Positions 1 through 11,406 of a DNA stretch of 64,000 bases are shown here, one piece after another. The notes below the pieces were generated by a model. That model had not been told where the DNA came from. It searched no databases and was given only the letters and a program-made list of their open reading frames with translations. Position numbers and translations under genes: made by a program. Numbering within the stretch: position 1 is the first letter of the stretch; every line of letters starts with the position of its first letter. The DNA is from Aulostomus chinensis (lineage: Eukaryota > Chordata > Actinopteri > Syngnathiformes > Aulostomidae), in the NCBI GenBank assembly GCA_037954235.1, contig JBBMOA010000044.1, forward strand, positions 1 through 64,000, written 5' to 3'.

Positions 1-187
1 GTGAGTTTTCAGTCAAGTTTCAACCTGAAAGCATAGAAAGATGCATAAACTTGAAGTTACAGCTTGATTTCAGTGAGTTTTCATCAAAATACAGGAGTTC
101 TGCATGAAGTGTTCATTTTGGCCTTCTCTCGCTGAGAAAACGCTATTTGTGACCTGCGACACAGAACATCCATAACTTTTGTTCAAA
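1..187. repeat. M1, type example of the CGACACAG haplotype monomer
   Basis: This monomer carries CTGCGACACAGAACATCC where the majority has CTGTGATACAAAAATGCC. The linked changes are at monomer positions 157, 160, 164, 167, 168 and 169. I counted about 50 monomers of this class among 342. Sub-forms end AACATCC (for example M1, M57, M60, M109, M133), AACAGCC (M9, M11, M21, M123), AAAAGCC (M111, M128, M153, M170, M175), AACATTC (M15, M203), GCACATCC (M29, M217) and ACAAAGAACATCC (M98, M260). The class removes the stop at 157 and adds a CpG at 157-158. It is dispersed, mostly 2-11 monomers apart, and is missing between M30 and M56. Confidence 0.9.
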
Positions 188-374
188 GTGAGTTTTCAGT
201 CAAGTTTCAACCTGAAAGCATAGAAAGATGCATAAACTTGAAATTACAGCTTGATTTCAGTGACTTTTCATCAAAATACAGGAGTTCTGCATGAAGTGTT
301 CATTATGGCCTTCTCTCGTTGAGAAAACACTATTTGTGACCTGTGATACAAAAATGCCATAACTTTTGTTCAAA
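188..374. repeat. M2, marker monomer heading each large block
   Basis: M2 has a private combination: G56A, G77C (GTGACTTTTC), T118A (CATTATGG), C132T (CTCGTTGAG) and G142A. The same combination occurs in only four other monomers, starting at 24871, 35156, 55165 and 59279. Each of the five is preceded by a monomer with the AACATCC haplotype and followed by a G142A monomer, then by one with CTCTAAG. It is the clearest landmark of a higher-order unit. Copies at 24871, 55165 and 59279 also carry G181T, giving a run of seven T; those at 188 and 35156 do not. The five therefore fall into two sub-lineages. Confidence 0.93.
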
Positions 375-561
375 GTGAGTTTTCAGTCAAGTTTCAACCT
401 GAAAGCATAGAAAGATGCATAAACTTGAAGTTACAGCTTGATTTCAGTGAGTTTTCATCAAAATACAGGAGTTCTGCATGAAGTGTTCATTTTGGCCTTC
501 TCTCGCTGAGAAAACACTATTTGTGACCTGTGATACAAAAATGCCATAACTTTTGTTCAAA

Positions 562-3500
562 GTGAGTTTTCAGTCAAGTTTCAACCTGAAAGCATAGAAA
601 GATGCATAAACTCTAAGTTACAGCTTGATTTCAGTGAGTTTTCATCAAAATACAGGAGTTCTGCATGAAGTGTTCATTTTGGCCTTCTCTCGCTGAGAAA
701 ACGCTATTTGTGACCTGTGATACAAAAATGCCATAACTTTTGTTCAAAGTGAGTTTTCAGTCAAGTTTCAACCTGAAAGCATAGAAAGGTGCATAAACTT
801 GAAGTTACAGCTTGATTTCAGTGAGTTTTCATCAAAATACAGGAGTTCTGCATGAAGTGTTCATTTTGGCCTTCTCTCGCTGAGAAAACGCTATTTGTGA
901 CCTGTGATACAAAAATGCCATAACTTTTGTTCAAAGTGAGTTTTCAGTCAAGTTTCAACCTGAAAGCATAGAAAGATGCATAAACTTGAAGTTACAGCTT
1001 GATTTCAGTGAGTTTTCATCAAAATACAGGAGTTCTGCATGAAGTGTTCATTTTGGCCTTCTCTCGCTGAGAAAACGCTATTTGTGACCTGTGATACAAA
1101 AATGCCATAACTTTTGTTCAAAGTGAGTTTTCAGTCAAGTTTCAACCTGAAAGCATAGAAAGATGCATAGACTTGAAGTTACAGCTTGATTTCAGTGAGT
1201 TTTCATCAAAATACAGGAGTTCTGCATGAAGTGTTCATTTTGGCCTTCTCTCGCTGAGAAAACGCTATTTGTGACCTGTGATACAAAAATGCCATAACTT
1301 TTGTTCAAAGTGAGTTTTCAGTCAAGTTTCAACCTGAAAGCATAGAAAGATGCATAAACTTGAAGTTACAGCTTGATTTCAGTGAGTTTTCATCAAAATA
1401 CAGGAGTTCTGCATGAAGTGTTCATTTTGGCCTTCTCTCGCTGAGAAAACACTATTTGTGACCTGTGATACAAAAATGCCATAACTTTTGTTCAAAGTGA
1501 GTTTTCAGTCAAGTTTCAACCTGAAAGCATAGAAAGATGCATAAACTTGAAGTTACAGCTTGATTTCAGTGAGTTTTCATCAAAATACAGGAGTTCTGCA
1601 TGAAGTGTTCATTTTGGCCTTCTATCGCTGAGAAAACGCTATTTGTGACCTGCGACACAGAACAGCCATAACTTTTGTTCAAAGTGAGTTTTCAGTCAAG
1701 TTTCAACCTGAAAGCATAGAAAGATGCATAAACTCTAAGTTACAGCTTGATTTCAGTGAGTTTTCATCAAAATACAGGAGTTCTGCATGAAGTGTTCATT
1801 TTGGCCTTCTCTCGCTGAGAAAACGCTATTTGTGACCTGTGATACAAAAATGCCATAACTTTTGTTCAAAGTGAGTTTTCAGTCAAGTTTCAACCTGAAA
1901 GCATAGAAAGATGCATAAACTTGAAGTTACACCTTGATTTCAGTGAGTTTTCATCAAAATACAGGAGTTCTGCATGAAGTGTTCATTTTGGCCTTCTCTC
2001 GCTGAGAAAACGCTATTTGTGACCTGCGACACAGAACAGCCATAACTTTTGTTCAAAGTGAGTTTTCAGTCAAGTTTCAACCTGAAAGCATAGAAAGATG
2101 CATAAACTTGAAGTTACAGCTTGATTTCAGTGAGTTTTCATCAAAATACAGGAGTTCTGCATGAAGTGTTCATTTTGGCCTTCTCTCGCTGAGAAAACGC
2201 TATTTGTGACCTGTGATACAAAAATGCCATAACTTTTGTTCAAAGTGAGTTTTCAGTCAAGTTTCAACCTGAAAGCATAGAAAGATGCATAAACTTGAAG
2301 TTACAGCTTGATTTCAGTGAGTTTTCATCAAAATACAGGAGTTCTGCATGAAGTGTTCATTTTGGCCTTCTCTCGCTGAGAAAACGCTATTTGTGACCTG
2401 TGATACAAAAATGCCATAACTTTTGTTCAAAGTGAGTTTTCAGTCAAGTTTCAACCTGAAAGCATAGAAAGATGCATAAACTTGAAGTTACAGCTTGATT
2501 TCAGTGAGTTTTCATGAAAATACAGGAGTTCTGCATGAAGTGTTCATTTTGGCCTTCTCACGCTGAGAAAACACTATTTGTGACCTGTGATACAAAAATG
2601 CCATAACTTTTGTTCAAAGTGAGTTTTCAGTCAAGTTTCAACCTGAAAGCATAGAAAGATGCATAAACTTGAAGTTACAGCTTGATTTCAGTGAGTTTTC
2701 ATCAAAATACAGGAGTTCTGCATGAAGTGTTCATTTTGGCCTTCTCTCGCTGAGAAAACGCTATTTGTGACCTGCGACACAGAACATTCATAACTTTTGT
2801 TCAAAGTGAATTTTCAGTCAAGTTTCAACCTGAAAGCATAGAAAGATGCATAAACTCTAAGTTACAGCTTGATTTCAGTGAGTTTTCATCAAAATACAGG
2901 AGTTCTGCATGAAGTGTTCATTTTGGCCTTCTCTCGCTGAGAAAACGCTATTTGTGACCTGTGATACAAAAATGCCATAACTTTTGTTCAAAGTGAGTTT
3001 TCAGTCAAGTTTCAACCTGAAATCATAGAAAGGTGCATAAACTTGAAGTTACAGCTTGATTTCAGTGAGTTTTCATCAAAATACAGGAGTTCTGCATGAA
3101 GTGTTCATTTTGGCCTTCTCTCGCTGAGAAAACGCTATTTGTGACCTGTGATACAAAAATGCCATAACTTTTGTTCAAAGTGAGTTTTCAGTCAAGTTTC
3201 AACCTGAAAGCATAGAAAGATGCATAAACTTGAAGTTACAGCTTGATTTCAGTGAGTTTTCATCAAAATACAGGAGTTCTGCATGAAGTGTTCATTTTGG
3301 CCTTCTCTCGCTGAGAAAACGCTATTTGTGACCTGTGATACAAAAATGCCATAACTTTTGTTCAAAGTGAGTTTTCAGTCAAGTTTCAACCTGAAAGCAT
3401 AGAAAGATGCATAGACTTGAAGTTACAGCTTGATTTCAGTGAGTTTTCATCAAAATCCAGGAGTTCTGCATGAAGTGTTCATTTTGGCCTTCTCTCGCTG

Positions 3501-3927
3501 AGAAAACGCTATTTGTGTCCTGTGATACAAAAATGCCATAACTTTTGTTCAAAGTGAGTTTTCAGTCAAGTTTCAACCTGAAAGCATAGAAAGATGCATA
3601 AACTTGAAGTTACAGCTTGATTTCAGTGAGTTTTCATCAAAATACAGGAGTTCTGCATGAAGTGTTCATTTCGGCCTTCTCTCGCTGAGAAAACACTATT
3701 TGTGACCTGTGATACAAAAATGCCATAACTTTTGTTCAAAGTGAGTTTTCAGTCAAGTTTCAACCTGAAAGCATAGAAAGATGCATAAACTTGAAGTTAC
3801 AGCTTGATTTCAGTGAGTTTTCATCAAAATACAGGAGTTCTGCATGAAGTGTTCATTTTGGCCTTCTCTCGCTGAGAAAACGCTATTTGTGACCTGCGAC
3901 ACAGAACAGCCATAACTTTTGTTCAAA
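562..3927. repeat. 6/12-monomer higher-order repeat, M4-M21
   Basis: The CTCTAAG variant (T52C, G53T) appears at 611, 1733 and 2855, exactly six monomers (1122 bp) apart. M4-M9 and M16-M21 share the same order: CTCTAAG; A41G (AGGTGC); plain; A48G (ATAGAC); G142A; AACAGCC haplotype. The intervening M10-M15 differ: CTCTAAG; ACACC with AACAGCC; plain; plain; CATGAAA with CTCACGC; AACATTC. The local unit is thus six monomers, with an alternating 12-monomer (2244 bp) super-period. The same cassette recurs after every M2-type marker at 24871, 35156, 55165 and 59279, and once without the marker at 33660. Confidence 0.85.
936..1122. repeat. Reference consensus monomer (M6)
   Basis: M6 matches the majority base at every position, so it serves as the reference for monomer coordinates. 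Sub-structure: an 11-bp direct repeat GTGAGTTTTCA at monomer positions 1-11 and 73-83; the palindrome ATGCAT (NsiI) at 41-46; AGCT (AluI) at 61-64; and three short dyads. These are TTTCA/TGAAA at 18-22/26-30, AACTT/AAGTT at 48-52/54-58 and TTCTC/GAGAA at 124-128/134-138. Two CpGs lie at 130-131 and 141-142. Plus-strand stop codons start at 2, 26, 34, 46, 52, 65, 74, 105, 133, 150, 157 and 173. Minus-strand stops also fall in all three frames. The monomer is therefore non-coding. The internal 11-bp repeat may be a trace of an older, shorter unit, but the rest of the two halves aligns poorly. Confidence 0.95.
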
Positions 3928-6171
3928 GTGAGTTTTCAGTCAAGTTTCAACCTGAAAGCATAGAAAGATGCATAAACTTGAAGTTACAGCTTGATTTCAG
4001 TGAGTTTTCATCAAAATACAGGAGTTCTGCATGAAGTGTTCATTTTGGCCTTCTCTCGCTGAGAAAACGCTATTTGTGACCTGTGATACAAAAATGCCAT
4101 AACTTTTGTTCAAAGTGAGTTTTCAGTCAAGTTTCAACCTGAAAGCATAGAAAGATGCATAAACTTGAAGTTACAGCTTGATTTCAGTGAGTTTTCATCA
4201 AAATACAGGAGTTCTGCATGAAGTGTTCATTTTGGCCTTCTCTCGCTGAGAAAACGCTATTTGTGACCTGTGATACAAAAATGCCATAACTTTTGTTCAA
4301 AGGGAGTTTTCAGTCAAGTTTCAACCTGAAAGCATAGAAAGATGCATAAACTTGAAGTTACAGCTTGATTTCAGTGAGTTTTCATCAAAATACAGGAGTT
4401 CTGCATGAAGTGTTCATTTTGGCCTTCTCTCGCTGAGAAAACGCTATTTGTGACCTGTGATACAAAAATGCCATAACTTTTGTTCAAAGTGAGTTTTCAG
4501 TCAAGTTTCAACCTGAAAGCATAGAAAGATGCATAAACTTGAAGTTACAGCTTGATTTCAGTGAGTTTTCATCAAAATACAGGAGTTCTGCATGAAGTGT
4601 TCATTTTGGCCTTCTCTCGCTGAGAAAACACTATTTGTGACCTGTGATACAAAAATGCAATAACTTTTGTTCAAAGTGAGTTTTCAGTCAAGTTTCAACC
4701 TGAAAGCATAGAAAGATGCATAAACTTGAAGTTACAGCTTGATTTCAGTGAGTTTTCATCAAAGTACAGAAGTTCTGCATGAAGTGTTCATTTTGGCCTT
4801 CTCTTGCTGAGAAAACACTATTTGTGACCTGTGATACAAAAATGCCATAACTTTAATTCAAAGTGAGTTTTCAGTCAAGTTTCAACCTGAAAGCATAGAA
4901 AGATGCATAAACTTGAAGTTACAACTTGATTTCAGTGAGTTTTCATCAAAATACAGGAGTTCTGCATGAAGTGTTCATTTTGGCCTTCTCTCGCTGAGAA
5001 AACGCTATTTGTGACCTGTGATACAAAAATGCCATAACTTTTGTTCAAAGTGAGTTTTCAGTCAAGTTTCAACCTGAAAGCATAGAAAGATGCATAAACT
5101 TGAAGTTACAGCTTGATTTCAGTGAGTTTTCATCAAAATACAGGAGTTCTGCATGAAGTGTTCATTTTGGCCTTCTCTCGCTGAGAAAACGCTATTTGTG
5201 ACCTGTGATACAAAAATGCCATAACTTTTGTTCAAAGTGAGTTTTCAGTCAAGTTTCAACCTGAAAGCATAGAAAGATGCATAAACTTGAAGTTACAGCT
5301 TGATTTCAGTGAGTTTTCATCAAAATACAGGAGTTCTGCATGAAGTGTTCATTTTGGCCTTCTCTCGCTGAGAAAACGCTATTTGTGACCTGCGACACAG
5401 CACATCCATAACTTTTGTTCAAAGTGAGTTTTCAGTCAAGTTTCAACCTGAAAGCATAGAAAGATGCATAAACTTGAAATTACAGCTTGATTTCAGTGAG
5501 TTTTCATCAAAATACAGGAGTTCTGCATGAAGTGTTCATTTTGGCCTTCTCTCGCTGAGAAAACGCTATTTGTGACCTGTGATACAAAAATGCCATAACT
5601 TTTGTTCAAAGTGAGTTTTCAGTCAAGTTTCAACCTGAAAGCATAGAAAGATGCATAAACTTGAAGTTACAGCTTGATTTCAGTGAGTTTTCATCAAAAT
5701 ACAGGAGTTCTGCATGAAGTGTTCATTTTGGCCTTCTCTCGCTGAGAAAACGCTATTTGTGACCTGTGATACAAAAATGCCATAACTTTTGTTCAAAGTG
5801 AGTTTTCAGTCAAGTTTCAACCTGAAAGCATAGAAAGATGCATAAACTTGAAGTTACAGCTTGATTTCAGTGAGTTTTCATCAAAATACAGGAGTTCTGC
5901 ATGAAGTGTTCATTTTGGCCTTCTCTCGCTGAGAAAACGCTATTTGTGACCTGTGATACAAAAATGCCATAACTTTTGTTCAAAGTGAGTTTTCAGTCAA
6001 GTTTCAACCTGAAAGCATAGAAAGATGCATAAACTTGAAGTTACAGCTTGATTTCAGTGAGTTTTCATCAAAATACAGGAGTTCTGCATGAAGTGTTCAT
6101 TTTGGCCTTCTCTCGCTGAGAAAACGCTATTTGTGACCTGTGATACAAAAATGCCATAACTTTTGTTCAAA

Positions 6172-6732
6172 GTGAGTTTTCAGTCAAGTTTCAACCTGAA
6201 AGCATAGAAAGATGCATAAACTTGAAGTTACAGCTTGATTTCAGTGAGTTTTCATCAAAATACAGGAGTTCTGCATGAAGTGTTCATTTTGGCCTTCTCT
6301 CGCTGAGAAAACACTATTTGTGACCTGTGATACAAAAATGCAATAACTTTTGTTCAAAGTGAGTTTTCAGTCAAGTTTCAACCTGAAAGCATAGAAAGAT
6401 GCATAAACTTGAAGTTACAGCTTGATTTCAGTGAGTTTTCATCAAAATACAGAAGTTCTGCATGAAGTGTTCATTTTGGCCTTCTCTCGCTGAGAAAACA
6501 CTATTTGTGACCTGTGATACAAAAATGCCATAACTTTTGTTCAAAGTGAGTTTTCAGTGAAGTTTCAACCTGAATGCATAGAAAGATGCATAAACTTGAA
6601 GTTACAACTTGATTTCAGTGAGTTTTCATCAAAATACAGGAGTTCTGCATGAAGTGTTCATTTTGGCCTTCTCTCGCTGAGAAAACGCTATTTGTGACCT
6701 GTGATACAAAAATGCCATAACTTTTGTTCAAA
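6172..6732. repeat. Three-monomer cassette CAATA / AGAAG / ACAAC (M34-M36)
   Basis: Three variant monomers follow each other in fixed order. First is C171A (GCAATAAC) with G142A, then G95A (ACAGAAGTTC) with G142A, then G62A (TTACAACTTG). The full triad starts at M25, M34, M40, M48, M54, M62, M69 and M75 in the left part, and recurs in the second block at about 39.7, 41.3 and 43.2 kb. Spacing between triads is 6-9 monomers. Incomplete versions exist: at M91-M93 (16830-17390) the middle variant is missing, and at M121-M122 the third is missing. The triad behaves as a movable sub-unit of the higher-order pattern. Confidence 0.82.
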
Positions 6733-6919
6733 GTGAGTTTTCAGTCAAGTTTCAACCTGAAAGCATAGAAAGATGCATAAACTTGAAGTTACAGCTTGAT
6801 TTCAGTGAGTTTTCATCAAAATACAGGAGTTCTGCATGAAGTGTTCATTTTGGCCTTCTCTCGCTGAGAAAACGCTATTTGTGACCTGTGATACAAAAAT
6901 GCCATAACTTTTGTTCAAA

Positions 6920-7105
6920 GTGAGTTTTCAGTCAAGTTTCAACCTGAAAGCATAGAAAGATGCATAAACTTGAAGTTACAGCTTGATTTCAGTGAGTTTT
7001 CATCAAAATACAGGAGTTCTGCATGAAGTGTTCATTTTGGCCTTCTCTCGCTGAGAAAACGCTATTTGTGACCTGTGATACAAAAATGCCATAACTTTTT
7101 TCAAA
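6920..7105. repeat. M38, the only monomer with a length change (186 bp)
   Basis: Near 7096-7101 the usual TTTTGTT is replaced by six T, so one base is lost and all later monomers shift register by one. The homologous monomer in the second head block (M226, 42075-42261) keeps TTTTGTT, so the change is private to this copy. A likely route is the G181T variant, seen elsewhere as seven T, followed by loss of one T. A homopolymer read or assembly error gives the same picture. Confidence 0.88.
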
Positions 7106-7292
7106 GTGAGTTTTCAGTCAAGTTTCAACATGAAAGCATAGAAAGATGCATAAACTTGAAGTTACAGCTTGATTTCAGTGAGTTTTCATCAAAATACAGG
7201 AGTTCTGCATGAAGTGTTCATTTTGGCCTTCTCTCGCTGAGAAAACGCTATTTGTGACCTGTGATACAAAAATGCCATAACTTTTGTTCAAA

Positions 7293-10200
7293 GTGAGTTT
7301 TCAGTCAAGTTTCAACCTGAAAGCATAGAAAGATGCATAAACTTGAAGTTACAGCTTGATTTCAGTGAGTTTTCATCAAAATACAGGAGTTCTGCATGAA
7401 GTGTTCATTTTGGCCTTCTCTCGCTGAGAAAACACTATTTGTGACCTGTGATACAAAAATGCAATAACTTTTGTTCAAAGTGAGTTTTCAGTCAAGTTTC
7501 AACCTGAAAGCATAGAAAGATGCATAAACTTGAAGTTACAGCTTGATTTCAGTGAGTTTTCATCAAAATACAGAAGTTCTGCATGAAGTGTTCATTTTGG
7601 CCTTCTCTCGCTGAGAAAACACTATTTGTGACCTGTGATACAAAAATGCCATAACTTTTGTTCAAAGTGAGTTTTCAGTCAAGTTTCAACCTGAAAGCAT
7701 AGAAAGATGCATAAACTTGAAGTTACAACTTGATTTCAGTGAGTTTTCATCAAAATACAGGAGTTCTGCATGAAGTGTTCATTTTGGCCTTCTCTCGCTG
7801 AGAAAACACTATTTGTGACCTGTGATACAAAAATGCCATAACTTTTGTTCAAAGTGAGTTTTCAGTCAAGTTTCAACCTGAAAGCATAGAAAGATGCATA
7901 AACTTGAAGTTACAGCTTGATTTCAGTGAGTTTTCATCAAAATACAGGAGTTCTGCATGAAGTGTTCATTTTGGCCTTCTCTCGCTGAGAAAACGCTATT
8001 TGTGACCTGTGATACAAAAATGCCATAACTTTTGTTCAAAGTGAGTTTTCAGTAAAGTTTCAACCTGAAAGCATAGAAAGATGCATAAACTTGAAATTAC
8101 AGCTTGATTTCAGTGAGTTTTCATCAAAATACAGGAGTTCTGCATGAAGTGTTCATTTTGGCCTTCTCTCGCTGAGAAAACACTATTTGTGACCTGTGAT
8201 ACAAAAATGCCATAACTTTTGTTCAAAGTGAGTTTTCAGTCAAGTTTCAACCTGAAAGCATAGAAAGATGCATAAACTTGAAGTTACAGCTTGATTTCAG
8301 TGAGTTTTCATCAAAATACAGGAGTTCTGCATGAAGTGTTCATTTTGGCCTTCTCTCGCTGAGAAAACGCTATTTGTGACCTTTGATACAAAAATGCCAT
8401 AACTTTTGTTCAAAGTGAGTTTTCAGTCAAGTTTCAACCTGAAAGCATAGAAAGATGCATAAACTTGAAGTTACAGCTTGATTTCAGTGAGTTTTCATCA
8501 AAATACAGGAGTTCTGCATGAAGTGTTCATTTTGGCCTTCTCTCGCTGAGAAAACGCTATTTGTGACCTGTGATACAAAAATGCCATAACTTTTGTTCAA
8601 AGTGAGTTTTCAGTCAAGTTTCAACCTGAAAGCATAGAAAGATGCATAAACTTGAAGTTACAGCTTGATTTCAGTGAGTTTTCATCAAAATACAGGAGTT
8701 CTGCATGAAGTGTTCATTTTGGCCTTCTCTCGCTGAGAAAACGCTATTTGTGACCTGTGATACAAAAATGCCATAACTTTTGTTCAAAGTGAGTTTTCAG
8801 TCAAGTTTCAACCTGAAAGCATAGAAAGATGCATAAACTTGAAGTTACAGCTTGATTTCAGTGAGTTTTCATCAAAATACAGGAGTTCTGCATGAAGTGT
8901 TCATTTTGGCCTTCTCTCGCTGAGAAAACACTATTTGTGACCTGTGATACAAAAATGCAATAACTTTTGTTCAAAGTCAGTTTTCAGTCAAGTTTCAACC
9001 TGAAAGCATAGAAAGATGCATAAACTTGAAGTTACAGCTTGATTTCAGTGAGTTTTCATCAAAATACAGAAGTTCTGCATGAAGTGTTCATTTTGGCCTT
9101 CTCTCGCTGAGAAAACACTATTTGTGACCTGTGATACAAAAATGCCATAACTTTTGTTCAAAGTGAGTTTTCAGTCAAGTTTCAACCTGAAAGCATAGAA
9201 AGATGCATAAACTTGAAGTTACAACTTGATTTCAGTGAGTTTTCATCAAAATACAGGAGTTCTGCATGAAGTGTTCATTTTGGCCTTCTCTCGCTGAGAA
9301 AACGCTATTTGTGACCTGTGATACAAAAATGCCATAACTTTTGTTCAAAGTGAGTTTTCAGTCAAGTTTCAACCTGAAAGCATAGAAAGATGCATAAACT
9401 TGAAGTTACAGCTTGATTTCAGTGAGTTTTCATCAAAATACAGGAGTTCTGTATGAAGTGTTCATTTTGTCCTTCTCTCGCTGAGAAAACGCTATTTGTG
9501 ACCTGTGATACAAAAATGCCATAACTTTTGTTCAAAGTGAGTTTTCAGTCAAGTTTCAACCTGAAAGCATAGAAAGATGCATAAACTTGAAGTTACAGCT
9601 TGATTTCAGTGAGTTTTCATCAAAATACAGGAGTTCTGCATGAAGTGTTCATTTTGGCCTTCTCTCGCTGAGAAAACGCTATTTGTGACCTGTGATACAA
9701 AAATGCCATAACTTTTGTTCAAAGTGAGTTTTCAGTCAAGTTTCAACCTGAAAGCATAGAAAGATGCATAAACTTGAAGTTACAGCTTGATTTCAGTGAG
9801 TTTTCATCAAAATACAGGAGTTCTGCATGAAGTGTTCATTTTGGCCTTCTCTCGCTGAGAAAACGCTATTTGTGACCTGTGATACAAAAATGCCATAACT
9901 TTTGTTCAAAGTGAGTTTTCAGTCAAGTTTCAACCTGAAAGCATAGAAAGATGCATAAACTTGAAGTTACAGCTTGATTTCAGTGAGTTTTCATCAAAAT
10001 ACAGGAGTTCTGCATGAAGTGTTCATTTTGGCCTTCTCTCGCTGAGAAAACACTATTTGTGACCGGTGATACAAAAATGCAATAACTTTTGTTCAAAGTG
10101 AGTTTTCAGTCAAGTTTCAACCTGAAAGCATAGAAAGATGCATAAACTTGAAGTTACAGCTTGATTTCAGTGAGTTTTCATCAAAATACAGAAGTTCTGC

Positions 10201-11406
10201 ATGAAGTGTTCATTTTGGCCTTCTCTCGCTGAGAAAACACTATTTGTGACCTGTGATACAAAAATGCCATAACTTTTGTTCAAAGTGAGTTTTCAGTCAA
10301 GTTTCAACCTGAAAGCATAGAAAGATGCATAATCTTGAAGTTACAACTTGATTTCAGTGAGTTTTCATCAAAATACAGGAGTTCTGCATGAAGTGTTCAT
10401 TTTGGCCTTCTCTCGCTGAGAAAACGCTATTTGTGACCTGTGATACAAAAATGCCATAACTTTTGTTCAAAGTGAGTTTTCAGTCAAGTTTCAACCTGAA
10501 AGCATAGAAAGATGCATAAACTTGAAGTTACAGCTTGATTTCAGTGAGTTTTCATCAAAATACAGGAGTTCTGCATGAAGTGTCCATTTTGGCCTTCTCT
10601 CGCTGAGAAAACGCTATTTGTGACCTGCGACACAGAACATCCATAACTTTTGTTCAAAGTGAGTTTTCAGTCAAGTTTCAACCTGAAAGCATAGAAAGAT
10701 GCATAAACTTGAAGTTACAGCTTGATTTCAGTGAGTTTTCATCAAAATACAGGAGTTCTGCATGAAGTGTTCATTTTGGCCTTCTCTCGCTGAGAAAACG
10801 CTATTTGTGACCTGTGATACAAAAATGCCATAACTTTTGTTCAAAGTGAGTTTTCAGTCAAGTTTCAACCTGAAAGCATAGAAAGATGCATAAACTTGAA
10901 GTTACAGCTTGATTTCAGTGAGTTTTCATCAAAATACAGGAGTTCTGCATGAAGTGTTCATTTTGGCCTTCTCTCACTTAGAAAACGCTATTTGTGACCT
11001 GTGATACAAAAATGCCATAACTTTTGTTCAAAGTGAGTTTTCAGTCAAGTTTCAACCTGAAAGCATAGAAAGATGCATAAACTTGAAGTTACAGCTTGAT
11101 TTCAGTGAGTTTTCATCAAAATACAGGAGTTCTGCATGAAGTGTTCATTTTGGCCTTCTCTCGCTGAGAAAACGCTATTTGTGACCTGCGACACAGAACA
11201 TCCATAACTTTTGTTCAAAGTGAGTTTTCAGTCAAGTTTCAACATGAAAGCATAGAAAGATGCATAAACTTGAAGTTACAGCTTGATTTCAGTGAGTTTT
11301 CATCAAAATACAGGAGTTCTGCATGAAGTGTTCATTTTGGCCTTCTCTCGCTGAGAAAACGCTATTTGTGACCTGTGATACAAAAATGCCATAACTTTTG
11401 TTCAAA
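7293..11406. repeat. 22-monomer segment, left copy of a local duplication (M40-M61)
   Basis: Marker order is: CAATA, AGAAG, ACAAC, plain, G56A+G142A, CTTTGAT, plain, plain, CAATA, GTCAG+AGAAG, ACAAC, CTGTATG+TTTGTCC, plain, plain, CCGGTGAT+CAATA, AGAAG, AATCTT+ACAAC, GTCCAT+AACATCC, plain, CTCACTT, AACATCC, CAACATG. The next segment repeats this order. The CAATA site at 7461 reappears at 11575 and CTTTGAT at 8381 reappears at 12495, both 4114 bp (22 monomers) away. GTAAAG (8052) and CTGTATG (about 9451) are private to this copy. Confidence 0.85.

Larger units (their letters stand above)
1..7292. repeat. Head block, copy 1 (M1-M39)
   Basis: This block starts with an AACATCC monomer and the M2 marker and runs through the six-monomer cassettes. 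Rare variants in order are: GTGAATTTTC (2806), TCCAGG (M19), TTTCGG (M20), GGGAG (M24), AAGTACAGAAG with CTCTTGC and TTTAATTC (M26), GCACATCC (M29), GTGAAG with GAATGC (M36) and CAACATG (M39). The same order occurs at 34969-42448. The offset is 187 monomers up to M13 and 188 monomers after it, because the second copy has one extra monomer (M201, with its own GGGAG). Sharing so many rare variants in order means block duplication, not independent mutation. Confidence 0.88.

Noticed and set aside
1053..1082. Possible CENP-B box around CTCTCGCTGAGAAAACGCT
   Set aside because: The canonical box needs CpG dinucleotides 9 bases apart and a CGGG end. Here the two CpGs are 11 apart and CGGG is absent. 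No other part of the monomer on either strand fits better.
1117..1130. Pol III B-box-like GTTCAAA at monomer positions 181-187
   Set aside because: It only partly resembles the GGTTCGANTCC B box, lacks the CC end and has no properly spaced A box, so neither a tRNA nor a SINE head is supported.
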